The notes under the pieces are model-generated. The model was not told the origin of the DNA and did not search any database. It was given only the letters and a program-made list of their open reading frames with translations. Shown here piece by piece: positions 42,668-52,956 of a DNA stretch of 64,000 bases (the stretch's first letter is position 1; every line of letters starts with the position of its first letter). The stretch is from Planococcus antarcticus DSM 14505. GTDB taxonomy: Bacteria; Bacillota; Bacilli; Bacillales_A; Planococcaceae. The stretch is taken from assembly GCF_001687565.2 (NCBI RefSeq), contig NZ_CP016534.2:2546501-2610500 (forward strand), written 5' to 3'. The position numbers were made by a program, and so were the translations under genes.

Positions 42668-42782
42668 AGTGCACCTCCAAAATGATTCTATTTAACAAAT
42701 CCAACATATCGAAAATGCAGACTTGCAGCATTCATTATTTAGCGAAAAAGTGTTAATTTTCCGTCAATTACTCAGCATTAGA

Positions 42783-42823
42783 AAAGAGAGTATATCGATC
42801 CATAAATGCGATATACTCTCTTT
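42783..42823 (-). terminator. Partial terminator/attenuator between oppA and oppB
   Basis: Perfect 15-bp stem AAAGAGAGTATATCG/CGATATACTCTCTTT (42783-42797 with 42809-42823), 33 bp past the oppA stop; the minus-strand 3' side reads TTTTCTAATG. Read-through would supply oppBCDF. Confidence 0.75.
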
Positions 42824-42856
42824 CTATTTTGTTTTCACAGTAGCGGGATTAAATTA

Positions 42857-44554
42857 TTATTTGCCCGAAATGTATGCCCATTTGTAAGAGAAGTCTCCAC
42901 CAAATGTATGTTTGATAATGTCGTTAACATAAGGTTGTTGAAGAGCCATTGCTCCACGCTGATAGATTGGCGCGATTGCAGCGTCATCTTCCAAAAGGAT
43001 TTTTTCAGCCTGTGCCATTGCTTCCCAACGTGCTGCAGGGTCTGTTGCCAATTCACCTTTAGCTGATTCAACTAAAGCATCATACTCTGGGTTAGAGTAA
43101 GACATTTTGTTTTGTGCAGATCCAGTAACAAACAAGTCGATGAATGTCATAGGATCTTGGTAATCTGGTCCCCATCCAGCAGTTTGGATATCATAATCCT
43201 GTGATTCGTCAAGCTCTAAGCGAACTCCGAAAGGAACAGCTTTAAGGTTGATCGTCAAGCCTTCAAGATTCGTTTCAAGTTGTTCTTTCAAGTATGCATC
43301 CATGTTTTTAGCAGTTTCAGTGTCGCCGCCTAGGATTTCAAGCGTAACTTCTTCTACTCCTAGTTCTTCAAGGCCAGTAGCAAATAATTCTGCTGCTTCC
43401 TCAGCGTCAAATTCGATTAGATCTCCATTGACTTCGCGGAAATCGGCATTGCTTTCATCGATAGTGAATTCAGTTGGTACCAAGTAGTTGGCAGGCAATG
43501 AACCGTTAGCCAAAACTACGTCAACTAGATCTTGTTTATTAAAGCCTTTTGCAATTGCTTTACGAATGTTAACGTTCGAAAGTGCATTTTCTTCACCGTT
43601 ACGTTCTTGGTTAAGTTTGAAGTAGAAAACTGTTGGCTCCAAATCAGTAATCAGGTTTTCGTCGTTTGCATATTGTCTAGCAAATTCTCCGCTCAAACCA
43701 GCGCGGTCTTTTTCACCAGAGTTGTAAAGGTTAACCGCAGTAGCAGGTTCTTTTACTACGTCTACGTTGATTGTTTCAAGTTTAACTGTTTCTGCATCCC
43801 AGTACTCAGGATTTTTTTGCATTTTCCAAGTTAAACCAGTTCCGTCCCAATCAGTTAATGTGAATGGTCCGTTAAAAATCAAGTTTTCAGAGTTAGAAGC
43901 ATAAGCGTCGCCTTTTTCAGTTACGAAAGCTTCGTTCTGCGGATAGAAAGTTGGGAAAGACATTAGTGACATGAAGTAAGGTACTGGACGCTCAAGTTTT
44001 ACTTCAAGAGTGTTATCGTCTACAGCAGTCACTCCAAGTTCAGATACTTCCATTTCGCCGGCAGCAATTTCAGTAGCATTAACAATTGAACCAGCCATCA
44101 TGTAAGCTCCGTATGGAGAACCTGTGTCAGGATCAATTGAACGTTGCCAAGAGTAAACGAAATCGTTGGCAGTAACTGGAGTACCATCTGACCAGTTAGA
44201 ATCGCGCAATTTGAATGTGTAAGTTAATCCATCTTCGCTGACTTCAGGTTCGCCATCAGCAAGTGCTGGTTTAGCAATATTTTCTTGATCTAAGCGGAAT
44301 AAACCTTCGTTAACATTGTTGAAAATGTTAAACGCAACCGCATCCTCAGCTAAAGAAATATCCATTGTAGGAATTTCTGCAGTTTCCATCAAGTTAAGGA
44401 CTTGCTCTGAGTCTAAATCCCCAGCTGTTTCTGTACCTTCTGCGTCGTCTGTAGTATCAGTCCCTGTGTCAGTATCTCCACCGCCACATGCTGCTAGAAA
44501 AGCACTTAGAACTAAAACTAGGCTTAATAGCCAAAAAATCTTGCTGTTCTTCAC
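42857..44554 (-). CDS. oppA: Oligopeptide-binding lipoprotein OppA
   Basis: A 565-residue extracytoplasmic peptide receptor. The signal peptide has lipobox LAAC (about 19-22), then a Thr/Asp-rich linker. Family 5 binding-protein features are DGLTYTFKLRDSNWSDGTPV, NDFVYSWQRSIDP and GTGLTWKMQKNPEYWD. It hands peptides to OppBC. The start is GTG 44554 with AAGGGGGT upstream. A perfect CodY box lies 16 bp further upstream. Confidence 0.95.
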   Translation of the reverse strand: MKNSKIFWLLSLVLVLSAFLAACGGGDTDTGTDTTDDAEGTETAGDLDSEQVLNLMETAEIPTMDISLAEDAVAFNIFNNVNEGLFRLDQENIAKPALADGEPEVSEDGLTYTFKLRDSNWSDGTPVTANDFVYSWQRSIDPDTGSPYGAYMMAGSIVNATEIAAGEMEVSELGVTAVDDNTLEVKLERPVPYFMSLMSFPTFYPQNEAFVTEKGDAYASNSENLIFNGPFTLTDWDGTGLTWKMQKNPEYWDAETVKLETINVDVVKEPATAVNLYNSGEKDRAGLSGEFARQYANDENLITDLEPTVFYFKLNQERNGEENALSNVNIRKAIAKGFNKQDLVDVVLANGSLPANYLVPTEFTIDESNADFREVNGDLIEFDAEEAAELFATGLEELGVEEVTLEILGGDTETAKNMDAYLKEQLETNLEGLTINLKAVPFGVRLELDESQDYDIQTAGWGPDYQDPMTFIDLFVTGSAQNKMSYSNPEYDALVESAKGELATDPAARWEAMAQAEKILLEDDAAIAPIYQRGAMALQQPYVNDIIKHTFGGDFSYKWAYISGK

Positions 44555-44570
44555 TAAATTGACCCCCTTA

Positions 44571-44585
44571 AATTTTCTGAAAATT
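44571..44585 (-). promoter_or_regulatory. CodY box upstream of oppA
   Basis: AATTTTCTGAAAATT matches the 15-bp CodY consensus (AATTTTCWGAAAATT) at every position. It lies between the likely TATAAT (complement at 44600-44605) and the start codon. CodY with GTP and branched-chain amino acids would repress oppABCDF in rich conditions. Confidence 0.92.
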
Positions 44586-44798
44586 TTGGTACACTGCTAA
44601 TTATACATATTATTTTTTTCTTGTACAGAACTTTTTTTGGAAATTTTTACACTCTTGTAACAATTCCGTTACATTAACATTACAGGACACCGCACGAATA
44701 TTGGATTTGTAAGCGTTTTCGGCGTCTACGATAAATGAAGATTTTTTTGATTTTTTTTTATATTTCTTCTACAATTGATAAGAATCGAGGTGCAAAGT

Positions 44799-45140
44799 TT
44801 GAAAAAATTTGTTTTTTCCATAGGAATCATTCAAATCTTAATTTTTACTACTATATTTTTTCGAGAAGAAAATCTCTCGCTACTGTCATATATTAATAAC
44901 TCATTTATGTATGGCGGAGTTTTACTGTTTTTAGGTTTGTGGGTTTTCGTCGTACGGACAGGTGTATTTGATATATTTACGATTAGCATGAGAAAAGCCT
45001 TCAGGTTAAAAACCACATTAGAAAATGATGAAATGCGTCCACCCTCCGAAGCACTAGGATTTTCAAGTTCTCTATTGCTTGTTACTGGAACTGTCACCTT
45101 ACTGTTAATGGTGATTTGTCTAGTAATTTACGGTTTCTAG
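44799..45140 (+). CDS. Small membrane protein, DUF3899-like
   Basis: A 113-residue membrane protein with three hydrophobic segments: ~3-20 (FVFSIGIIQILIFTTIF), ~38-55 (GGVLLFLGLWVFVVRT) and ~92-113 (LLVTGTVTLLLMVICLVIY). A charged cytoplasmic-type loop lies between the second and third. This pattern fits DUF3899, of unknown function, found near trpS/opp in Bacillales. TTG 44799 is chosen since GAGGTG is 5 nt upstream; the longer frame from 44775 overlaps that site. Confidence 0.75.
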   Translation: MKKFVFSIGIIQILIFTTIFFREENLSLLSYINNSFMYGGVLLFLGLWVFVVRTGVFDIFTISMRKAFRLKTTLENDEMRPPSEALGFSSSLLLVTGTVTLLLMVICLVIYGF

Positions 45141-45189
45141 TATTGCTTCTTAAATTGCTTATGTATTATAATAATAAGATATATTAATG

Positions 45190-45425
45190 AGCGATGAAAA
45201 AGATAAGTAAATGCAGTTCCTTCTATAAAGAGAGTCTGTGGTTGGTGAAAACAGACGAAGTGCTGCATTGAATGGACTTTTGAGCTGAACCGGTGAATGA
45301 ACAGTAGCCGGTTCCGTGTTCTTCACGTTATGAAGAAAAGTGGCCGTTTACGGCAACTAGGGTGGTACCGCGGAAAACACATCATTCGTCCCTTTTTTAA
45401 GGGATGTGTGCTGTGTTTTTTATTT
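45190..45425 (+). promoter_or_regulatory. T-box riboswitch (tRNA-Trp) upstream of trpS
   Basis: The leader has the hallmark T-box sequence AGGGTGGTACCGCG at 45359-45372, which pairs with the uncharged tRNA 3' end. The specifier codon TGG is at 45273-45275 in the stem I loop (GAATGGACTT), identifying tRNA-Trp. It ends in a terminator hairpin around TCCCTTTTTTAAGGGA with a TTTTTT tail near 45416. Uncharged tRNA-Trp favours antitermination and trpS expression. Confidence 0.95.
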
Positions 45426-45428
45426 TGA

Positions 45429-46430
<1,002 letters not shown>

Positions 46431-46433
46431 CAT

Positions 46434-46466
46434 AAAAAGGAGCTGCAAAATCGCAGCTCCTTTTCC
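46434..46466 (+). terminator. Bidirectional terminator between trpS and the app operon
   Basis: 12-bp stem AAAAGGAGCTGC/GCAGCTCCTTTT (46435-46446 with 46453-46464) with a 6-nt loop, usable from both sides. Confidence 0.92.
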
Positions 46467-46474
46467 TTTGGTTG

Positions 46475-48298
46475 TTATTTTGCAGTGACTGGTGATTCTG
46501 CACTAACTGCAAGTTCATTCAAGTAAACTTCGGTGCCATCGCCGATTGCATAGTTTAATACACGATCGTTAACCGGGCTTAAGACTGCACGGTACAATGT
46601 CGGGAATACTGGCACTTCGTCGACCATCAACTGCTGCCATTCGTTGTAAACTTCCTGGCGGTATGCAAGGTCAAACGATTCTGCTGAGCGCCCTTCTGCA
46701 AGAAGACGTTCGTTGTCTTCATTTTCCCAACGCGCAAAGTTGTAGATGGCGTTCGCTCCGTATAGTCCTGAAGGATCTACGTCAATGCCAACTCCCCATG
46801 CTGCCTGGAAGACATCTACAGTTGGATCATCTTCTCCACCGTTTCCGACGCGGTCATAAAATGAGTTGAACTCGAGCATTTCCAAGTTAACTTTCAACCC
46901 AACCGCTTCCCACGACTGAACATAATATTGTGCCAATGGTTCTGCTGTATCGCCGCCAGTCATTGAAATGAAGTTGATTTCAAGCGGGTTGCCTTCCGGA
47001 TCTTCACGCAAGCCATCTCCGTCTGTGTCAACGTATCCCGCATCTTCCAAGAGCTGATTTGCTGCTTCAGGATCGTACGTTCTTCCTTCATTGCTGTCAT
47101 CATGGAATTCAGGATGGGATGGTGGAATCAACGTTGTTGCATTCCAACGCAAACCGTTGTAGAAACGTTCACCAACTGTTGCATTGTCCACCGCATGCCA
47201 CATTGCTTGACGGAGCGCCACATCGTTCATTTTCGCTTCAGGATCGTAGGCAACTGTGTTGCTTTCAGCATCCCATGTTCCCAATTTAAAGCCAATATAA
47301 GTATAGGCGCGATCAATCGCTCCCAAATATTCTACATTCGACATTTCAGCATTGTCAGGGAATTGATCCACTGGGAATTCGCTGATCAAGTCAACTCCTC
47401 CAGTTTCCAGCTCCTGAACTACTGTTGAACTGCTGATTACTTTGATCGTGACGCCATCAAGATTTGGTTCACCGCGCCAGTAGTCTTCGTTCTTAGTAAG
47501 AGTTACAGACTCACCAGGTACGATGCTATCCACTTTGAATGGTCCAAAACCGATTGGATTTTCACGAACTTCAGGTGAAGAAGAGATATCGGCAACTGAC
47601 ATGTCTCCAAAAATGTGCTTAGCCAATGGATAAGACCAGATACTTCCTGTCAATAAAGAAGGCGTTGACTCGATATACGTAATTGATAATGTCTTATCGT
47701 CAATAACTTCAATACCAGAAATCGTATCAGCCGATCCGCTGTTATACTCTTCCATTCCTTCAATATTGGTAAAGTCCGAATTATAGCGTGGGCCGTCGTA
47801 ATCAGGGTTACCGATTACTTCGTGTGCAAACAACCAATCTTCTGCTGTCACAGGTTCACCGTCATGCCAGTTGACATTATCACCAATCTTGAAAGTGAAG
47901 GTACGGCCGTCTTCTGAAACTTCATAGGTTGCAGCTCCATCATTTGTGTAAACGTAGTTTTCATCCCAAGTTAGTAACCCTTCATCAAACCATTCCAAAA
48001 TTTCTGCATCAGGTGCACCAGAGTAGAAATTCCAGTTTAATGTTCCTTCAAACACTGTATCTGATACTAAACCAAATGTAATAGTTCCGCCATCAATGGC
48101 TTCTCCTTCATTTGTTTTCACATTGCTGAAGTCATCAATTGAATACATACCACCGTTCTCAAGTTCCTGCCCACCATCAGTGCCCGTTTCTCCGCCACTT
48201 TCTTCAGTGGACGTATCATCACCAGTACAAGCTGCCAAGATCAACACAAAAGACAACATTGGTAAAGCTAAATGTCTAGACCATTTATTTTTCGGCAT
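46475..48298 (-). CDS. Oligopeptide-binding lipoprotein (AppA-like)
   Basis: A 607-residue family 5 solute-binding lipoprotein. Lipobox LAAC (about 20-23), then an acidic Gly/Glu linker. Domain features include GRTFTFKIGDNVNWHDGEPV, AEDWLFAHEVIGNPDY and DVALRQAMWHAVDN. Insertions make it longer than OppA of this window, as with AppA of Bacillus. It is the last gene of the second peptide transporter, 118 bp after the OppC-like permease. AGGAGG precedes ATG 48298. Confidence 0.92.
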   Translation of the reverse strand: MPKNKWSRHLALPMLSFVLILAACTGDDTSTEESGGETGTDGGQELENGGMYSIDDFSNVKTNEGEAIDGGTITFGLVSDTVFEGTLNWNFYSGAPDAEILEWFDEGLLTWDENYVYTNDGAATYEVSEDGRTFTFKIGDNVNWHDGEPVTAEDWLFAHEVIGNPDYDGPRYNSDFTNIEGMEEYNSGSADTISGIEVIDDKTLSITYIESTPSLLTGSIWSYPLAKHIFGDMSVADISSSPEVRENPIGFGPFKVDSIVPGESVTLTKNEDYWRGEPNLDGVTIKVISSSTVVQELETGGVDLISEFPVDQFPDNAEMSNVEYLGAIDRAYTYIGFKLGTWDAESNTVAYDPEAKMNDVALRQAMWHAVDNATVGERFYNGLRWNATTLIPPSHPEFHDDSNEGRTYDPEAANQLLEDAGYVDTDGDGLREDPEGNPLEINFISMTGGDTAEPLAQYYVQSWEAVGLKVNLEMLEFNSFYDRVGNGGEDDPTVDVFQAAWGVGIDVDPSGLYGANAIYNFARWENEDNERLLAEGRSAESFDLAYRQEVYNEWQQLMVDEVPVFPTLYRAVLSPVNDRVLNYAIGDGTEVYLNELAVSAESPVTAK

Positions 48299-48416
48299 TC
48301 TCTGTTTCCTCCTCTTTCCTCTTAGATAAAGCTCTTTCGGACTGCTGTTGCACGTGAATAGAGTTGTTTTTTTCTGGTACCGAGAACCCTAATCCCCCTT
48401 TTCCCCCACTTTTTTG

Positions 48417-49328
48417 TTACCCTCTGCGCTGTCGAGCATCGGTAGCGCGCTTTAAGGCCTGCCCGACATTATTTATACTAAGCATCAACACAAAAATTAG
48501 AATTGATGCAGGTAACCAAATCCACCATCTTAATTCCAGTGTTTGAGGATTTCTTGCATAACTTATCAAGGTCCCTAAACTCGGAGTCGATTCCGGAAAG
48601 CCAAATCCTAAAAAGGACAGCCCTGACTCAATTCCGATATTACCTGCCAAATTTAACGTCATCGTAACGATGATGATCGAACTTAAATTCGGCAAAACTT
48701 GGAAAAACATAATTTTGAAATCGGATGTCCCTAATGTCTTAGAGGCTTTTACATAATCTAATTCTTTTTCCTGAAGCGCTTTTGAACGAATCAGCCGTGC
48801 AATCCCCATCCATAAGAAAGCAGTCATAATTAACGAGAAAGACACGATGCTGTATCCAGGTACAGCTGTTACAAACGCGATGACGATCATCAATATTGGC
48901 AAAACCATAAAGAAATCAACAAGGCGCATGAAAACATTGTCCACGGTGCCACCATAATATCCAGAAATTAGTCCGACCAATATGCCAATAATTCCTGTCA
49001 ACAGCGTGACCAAAAAACCAATGGCTAATGAATTGCGTGTCCCAATGATCAATTGACCAAAAATATCCCGCCCACCGTAATCCGTGCCCAGCCAATAAGT
49101 GGCCGATGGCGGTTCATAAAGAGCGAAAAGATCGACTTTGATGATTTCAGATTGATCCATGATAAGCGATGTACCAAAAACACCGACAATGATCAAAAAC
49201 AGGAACAGCAGGGAAACAAATGCTATCTTGTCCCTTATTAACTCTCTTAGTAATATACTGAATCCAGATAGGCTTTTGCCGAGATCCACATCTGGAATTT
49301 GTGTTCCGCTGTCTTTGTCAATTCTCAT
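48417..49328 (-). CDS. Oligopeptide ABC transporter permease (AppC/OppC-like)
   Basis: A 303-residue permease. After a ~30-residue tail, the first helix is IAFVSLLFLFLIIVGVFGTSLI, then the family block YWLGTDYGGRDIFGQLI. The EAA loop is ELDYVKASKTLGTS. It pairs with the OppB-like permease immediately upstream (25-bp gap). GAGGTG precedes ATG 49328. Confidence 0.92.
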   Translation of the reverse strand: MRIDKDSGTQIPDVDLGKSLSGFSILLRELIRDKIAFVSLLFLFLIIVGVFGTSLIMDQSEIIKVDLFALYEPPSATYWLGTDYGGRDIFGQLIIGTRNSLAIGFLVTLLTGIIGILVGLISGYYGGTVDNVFMRLVDFFMVLPILMIVIAFVTAVPGYSIVSFSLIMTAFLWMGIARLIRSKALQEKELDYVKASKTLGTSDFKIMFFQVLPNLSSIIIVTMTLNLAGNIGIESGLSFLGFGFPESTPSLGTLISYARNPQTLELRWWIWLPASILIFVLMLSINNVGQALKRATDARQRRG

Positions 49329-49353
49329 ATTTACACCTCAAAATTATCATTTA

Positions 49354-50316
49354 TTATTTAATCCGGATACGTGGATCTACCAAACTCAAGATGATATCAG
49401 ATAATAATGCGCCAATAATTGCTGCAAGTCCGAACAACAGAACAAGGGCCGTCATTACACTGTAATCACGCAAGCTGATGGAAGAAAGGAACAATTCACC
49501 CATTCCTGGATAGCCAAAAATGTTTTCGATGAATATGGTTCCGCCAATCAGCCCTGTAATCTCGTAGCCAAAGAAAGCAGCTATTGGAAGCAAAGAGTTT
49601 CGCAGCACGTGGCGATTATAGACTCTTGACTCAGAAGCCCCTTTAGCACGGGCTGTTACGATAAAATCTTTTTGTTTTGTATCAATGATCTCACTTCTTA
49701 AATACTGGACAGTAGAGACAGTTGTAATCAATGCCATAGACAACGCCGGCAATAATAAATGATTCAGTTTGCTGATGAAATATGCGAAGGTACCCGGTTC
49801 TGTGCCGGGGGCAACACTGCCACTTGTCGGGAACCACGCCAGCTGGAATCCAAAAATGAACAGCATAACCAATGCAAAAATAAATAATGGAGCTGCAAAG
49901 CCAATATACGTATAGCCTGTAATAGCACGGTCCAACCATGTATCATTAAAACGGCCGCTGATGATTCCTAAAGGGATGGCGATTAGGTATGTCAGGACCA
50001 ACGTTGCCAACGATAGCCACATTGTGTTAATGATACGTTCACCGATCAATTCAGATACCGGCATCTTAAAGCGGAATGACTGGCCGAAATCTCCCTGCAA
50101 AACTCCTTTGACCCACTCGAAATACTGTACATACCAGGGGTTATTCAATCCAAGACGCTCTCGCATCGCTTCAATCGTTGCTGGGTCAATACTTGGATCA
50201 ATCAGCCCGGTCAATGCATCTCCGGGCATTGCTTGAGCTAAAATAAATACCAAAATGCTCAAGACAATAATTTGCGGAATTGTTATGAGTGTTCTGCGTA
50301 CAATTAATTTCCACAT
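49354..50316 (-). CDS. Oligopeptide ABC transporter permease (AppB/OppB-like)
   Basis: A 320-residue permease starting MWKLIVRRTLITIPQIIVLS, with DPSIDPATIEAMRERLGLN (periplasmic), the core helices and an EAA loop QKDFIVTARAKGASE. It ends LSLVDPRIRIK. ATG 50316 is preferred because GAGAGG lies about 9 nt upstream; TTG 50325 overlaps the ATPase stop. Confidence 0.92.
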   Translation of the reverse strand: MWKLIVRRTLITIPQIIVLSILVFILAQAMPGDALTGLIDPSIDPATIEAMRERLGLNNPWYVQYFEWVKGVLQGDFGQSFRFKMPVSELIGERIINTMWLSLATLVLTYLIAIPLGIISGRFNDTWLDRAITGYTYIGFAAPLFIFALVMLFIFGFQLAWFPTSGSVAPGTEPGTFAYFISKLNHLLLPALSMALITTVSTVQYLRSEIIDTKQKDFIVTARAKGASESRVYNRHVLRNSLLPIAAFFGYEITGLIGGTIFIENIFGYPGMGELFLSSISLRDYSVMTALVLLFGLAAIIGALLSDIILSLVDPRIRIK

Positions 50317-50321
50317 ACCAT

Positions 50322-51257
50322 TCAACCTCTCTCAGGCAACGCTACTTGATGGGTGGCTGAAATTGATTTTAACGAGAAAGGCAAACCTTCTTCATCAAAA
50401 AATTCGTTTTCCAGCTTGTCATACTCGGTTTTCACCAGTTTGCGATTTTCGTAATGCATTTCCCGATTGCGCGGATTGCTATCCGGAATTGCCGCAATCA
50501 AGCGTTTTGTGTAAATATGCTGCGGGTTGTTGAAAATCTCCTGTGAAGTGCCGTGTTCGACATACCGCCCTTTGTACATGATGCCGATATGATCACACAT
50601 ATGCTGGATAATACCTAAGTCATGACTGATGAATAAATACGTCAAGTTCAGTTCTTTTTGGATTTCCCGCATAAAGTTCAAAACCTGAGCCTGAACGGAT
50701 ACATCTAGAGCAGAAACCGGTTCATCCGCAATAATCAATTTCGGGTTCAGCGCAATAGCACGGGCAATACCAATCCGTTGCCGCTGTCCCCCAGAAAATT
50801 CATGCGGGTACTTATAAATTGCTTCCGGACTCAGCCCCACCAACTCCATCAATTCCTGAATACGGATCCGTTCTTCTTTGGGAGATAAGTTTTCATAATT
50901 GCGAAGCGGTTCAGCAACAATATCCGCTACCCGTTTTTTCGGGTTCAGCGATGAAAATGGATCTTGAAAGATCATCTGGATATCTTTTCGCACATCAATA
51001 TATTCCTTTTTGCTGACAGAAGCCAAGTCCCTGCCTTCAAACATGACTTTTCCTGAAGTTATATCATTCAATCCGATAATCGCACGGCCTGTCGTCGTTT
51101 TTCCTGATCCAGATTCCCCTACAAGCCCATATGTCTGGCCTTGTTCAATCGAGAATGAGACACCATCAACTGCTCTAACATGGTCTTTCACTGTCTGAAA
51201 GACACCTCCACGAACCGGAAAATGGACTTTCAGATTTTCGACTTCAATTAGTGGCAT
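50322..51257 (-). CDS. Oligopeptide ABC transporter ATP-binding protein (AppF/OppF-like)
   Basis: A 311-residue ATPase starting [19 protein letters not shown]. Walker A GESGSGKTT, signature [15 protein letters not shown], Walker B LIIADEP. ATG 51257 is chosen, since GAGGAGG lies 9 nt upstream. The frame open to 51455 only reads back through the preceding ATPase gene. It overlaps that gene by 14 bp. Confidence 0.93.
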   Translation of the reverse strand: MPLIEVENLKVHFPVRGGVFQTVKDHVRAVDGVSFSIEQGQTYGLVGESGSGKTTTGRAIIGLNDITSGKVMFEGRDLASVSKKEYIDVRKDIQMIFQDPFSSLNPKKRVADIVAEPLRNYENLSPKEERIRIQELMELVGLSPEAIYKYPHEFSGGQRQRIGIARAIALNPKLIIADEPVSALDVSVQAQVLNFMREIQKELNLTYLFISHDLGIIQHMCDHIGIMYKGRYVEHGTSQEIFNNPQHIYTKRLIAAIPDSNPRNREMHYENRKLVKTEYDKLENEFFDEEGLPFSLKSISATHQVALPERG

Positions 51258-52260
51258 AGGTGAGTTCCTCCTCGGCTTGTTCTGGGAAGTAAAAGTCCTT
51301 ATAGCATGTGCACCGCACAAAGTGGCCAGTACTAATTTCGTGAAGTTCCGGTGAAGCCTCGTGGGCCGATTCTTCGATCCAGGGAATTCGAGAAGCAAAC
51401 CGGCACCCTGTTCGTGGCAAGTTCTGAAGTGACGGCACGACGCCTTGGATAACATGGAGGTCGGATTTCACTTCAGACAAGGTCGGTATAGAATTCAACA
51501 GCGATCGTGTATATGGATGCTGGGGATTTTCCATTAATGAGTAAATATCTGCAATTTCAACAATCTGCCCCGCGTACATCACAGCTACTCGATCTGCCAT
51601 TTCAGCAACTACGCCTAAATCATGCGTAATCAGGATAATGCCAGCATGAATCGTTTCTTTTAATTCTTTGATTAAATCTAGAATCTGTGATTGGATGGTC
51701 ACATCCAAAGCAGTAGTCGGTTCATCCGCAATCAGAAGCTCAGGCTGGTTTGAAATTGCCATTGCGATGACAATGCGCTGACGCATCCCTCCTGATAGCT
51801 CGTGCGGATATTGGTAAAATGTTTTTTCAGGCCGCGGAATACCTACCTGATTCAGTAAGTTAATAACTTGCTTTTTTCTCAGACTTTTTGAACTTTTCGG
51901 ATTGTGAAGGAAGATCGCTTCATCAATCTGAGCACCCACTACCATAAGCGGATTAAGCGCTGAAAGGGCATCTTGAAAAATCATTCCCATCTCACTGCCT
52001 CGTAACTTTTTCATTTGATTAGGATTTGCTGCGACCAAATTATTGCCCTTGTAATTGATTTCTCCTTCAATTTTAGCTCTCGTATGAAGCCCCATAATAG
52101 AAAACGCAAATGCGCTTTTTCCAGAACCCGATTCACCCACAATCGCCAATACCTCATTTTTTCTGACTGTTAATGAAACGTCATCAACCGCAGCGTAATG
52201 TGCATCTTTAATTCTGAAGGACGTTTTTAGATTTTTGATATTCAGTAAAACCTCATTCAC
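51244..52260 (-). CDS. Oligopeptide ABC transporter ATP-binding protein (AppD/OppD-like)
   Basis: A 338-residue ATPase with Walker [10 protein letters not shown], signature [14 protein letters not shown] and Walker B LLIADEP. The C-terminal Cys-containing oligopeptide region has [12 protein letters not shown] and VRCTCYKDF. It is the first gene of the five-gene operon D-F-B-C-A, the order of B. subtilis appDFABC. A likely minus-strand promoter (TTGATA-N17-TAATTT) lies about 80-110 bp upstream. In B. subtilis App transports longer peptides. Confidence 0.93.
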   Translation of the reverse strand: MNEVLLNIKNLKTSFRIKDAHYAAVDDVSLTVRKNEVLAIVGESGSGKSAFAFSIMGLHTRAKIEGEINYKGNNLVAANPNQMKKLRGSEMGMIFQDALSALNPLMVVGAQIDEAIFLHNPKSSKSLRKKQVINLLNQVGIPRPEKTFYQYPHELSGGMRQRIVIAMAISNQPELLIADEPTTALDVTIQSQILDLIKELKETIHAGIILITHDLGVVAEMADRVAVMYAGQIVEIADIYSLMENPQHPYTRSLLNSIPTLSEVKSDLHVIQGVVPSLQNLPRTGCRFASRIPWIEESAHEASPELHEISTGHFVRCTCYKDFYFPEQAEEELTYATN

Positions 52261-52904
52261 AGTTATCCCCCCTCAACATAGAGCCATTCTATGGCTGTCT
52301 TCTCGTTACAATTGGTTTTTAAATCAAAAAAATTAAATCTTCTGATTTATTGTATCAAAAAAAGAAATAGGAACTGGTCCACCGTGCCTACGCAACACTG
52401 CAACTAAGCTACACTACTTTTTTTAGGAAACTAGTTTCTTTGATTGATTTTATTACAATGAAATCAAAGAAAAATTTTCAATTTTGCAAAAATTAAATTT
52501 GTACAAAGCTTATTTTTCATCGCTTAAATCCAATTCCATCGACAGTCTTCGCTTTAATTCATTTTGTATAAGTTGAAGTAAAGAGCAAGCTTTTTTGGGA
52601 CTTTTAAAGAGGAGCAAGTTTGAAGAAATCGCTTAATGCAGAAGCATTCCATTCTTTCTTCTGAGAGTTCGACGGTTACTAGCTAATGGAAAATAATTTG
52701 TTTTACTGGCAAATAGGTATGAACACTTTTGATGCTGGTTTTTCGCGTAGTCGGTATTATTTACATAACTTGTAATGTACATCCAAATAACTCAATACTA
52801 TTGCTCTTATTTAGAATAACATAAGATAATCAGCAATCGGAAAACTTTTTCAATTTTTATAAAATTATGGGTTCATCCCCTAATGATTTACTTTCAAAAA
52901 ATAA
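52261..52904. other. Long AT-rich intergenic region with overlapping palindromes
   Basis: About 640 bp with no credible gene. A 12-bp palindrome GAAACTAGTTTC (52427-52438) overlaps an 11-bp inverted repeat TTTCTTTGATT/AATCAAAGAAA (52435-52445 with 52462-52472, 16-nt loop), without a T run. No RNA family or operator was recognised. Confidence 0.5.
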
Positions 52905-52940
52905 AAAAGACAACTTGCAGAAAAAAGCTGCAAATTGCCA
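52905..52940 (-). terminator. Terminator after fabF
   Basis: On the minus strand GGCAATTTGCAG pairs with CTGCAAGTTGTC (52928-52939 with 52909-52920; some G-U pairs) over a 7-nt T loop, followed by TTTTTT. Confidence 0.82.
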
Positions 52941-52956
52941 TTTTTAACAAGTAGTC

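Noticed and set aside
51258..51455. 66-residue N-terminal extension of the second OppF-like ATPase
   Set aside because: It only reads the 3' end of the preceding ATPase gene in another frame; ATG 51257 has GAGGAGG at correct spacing.
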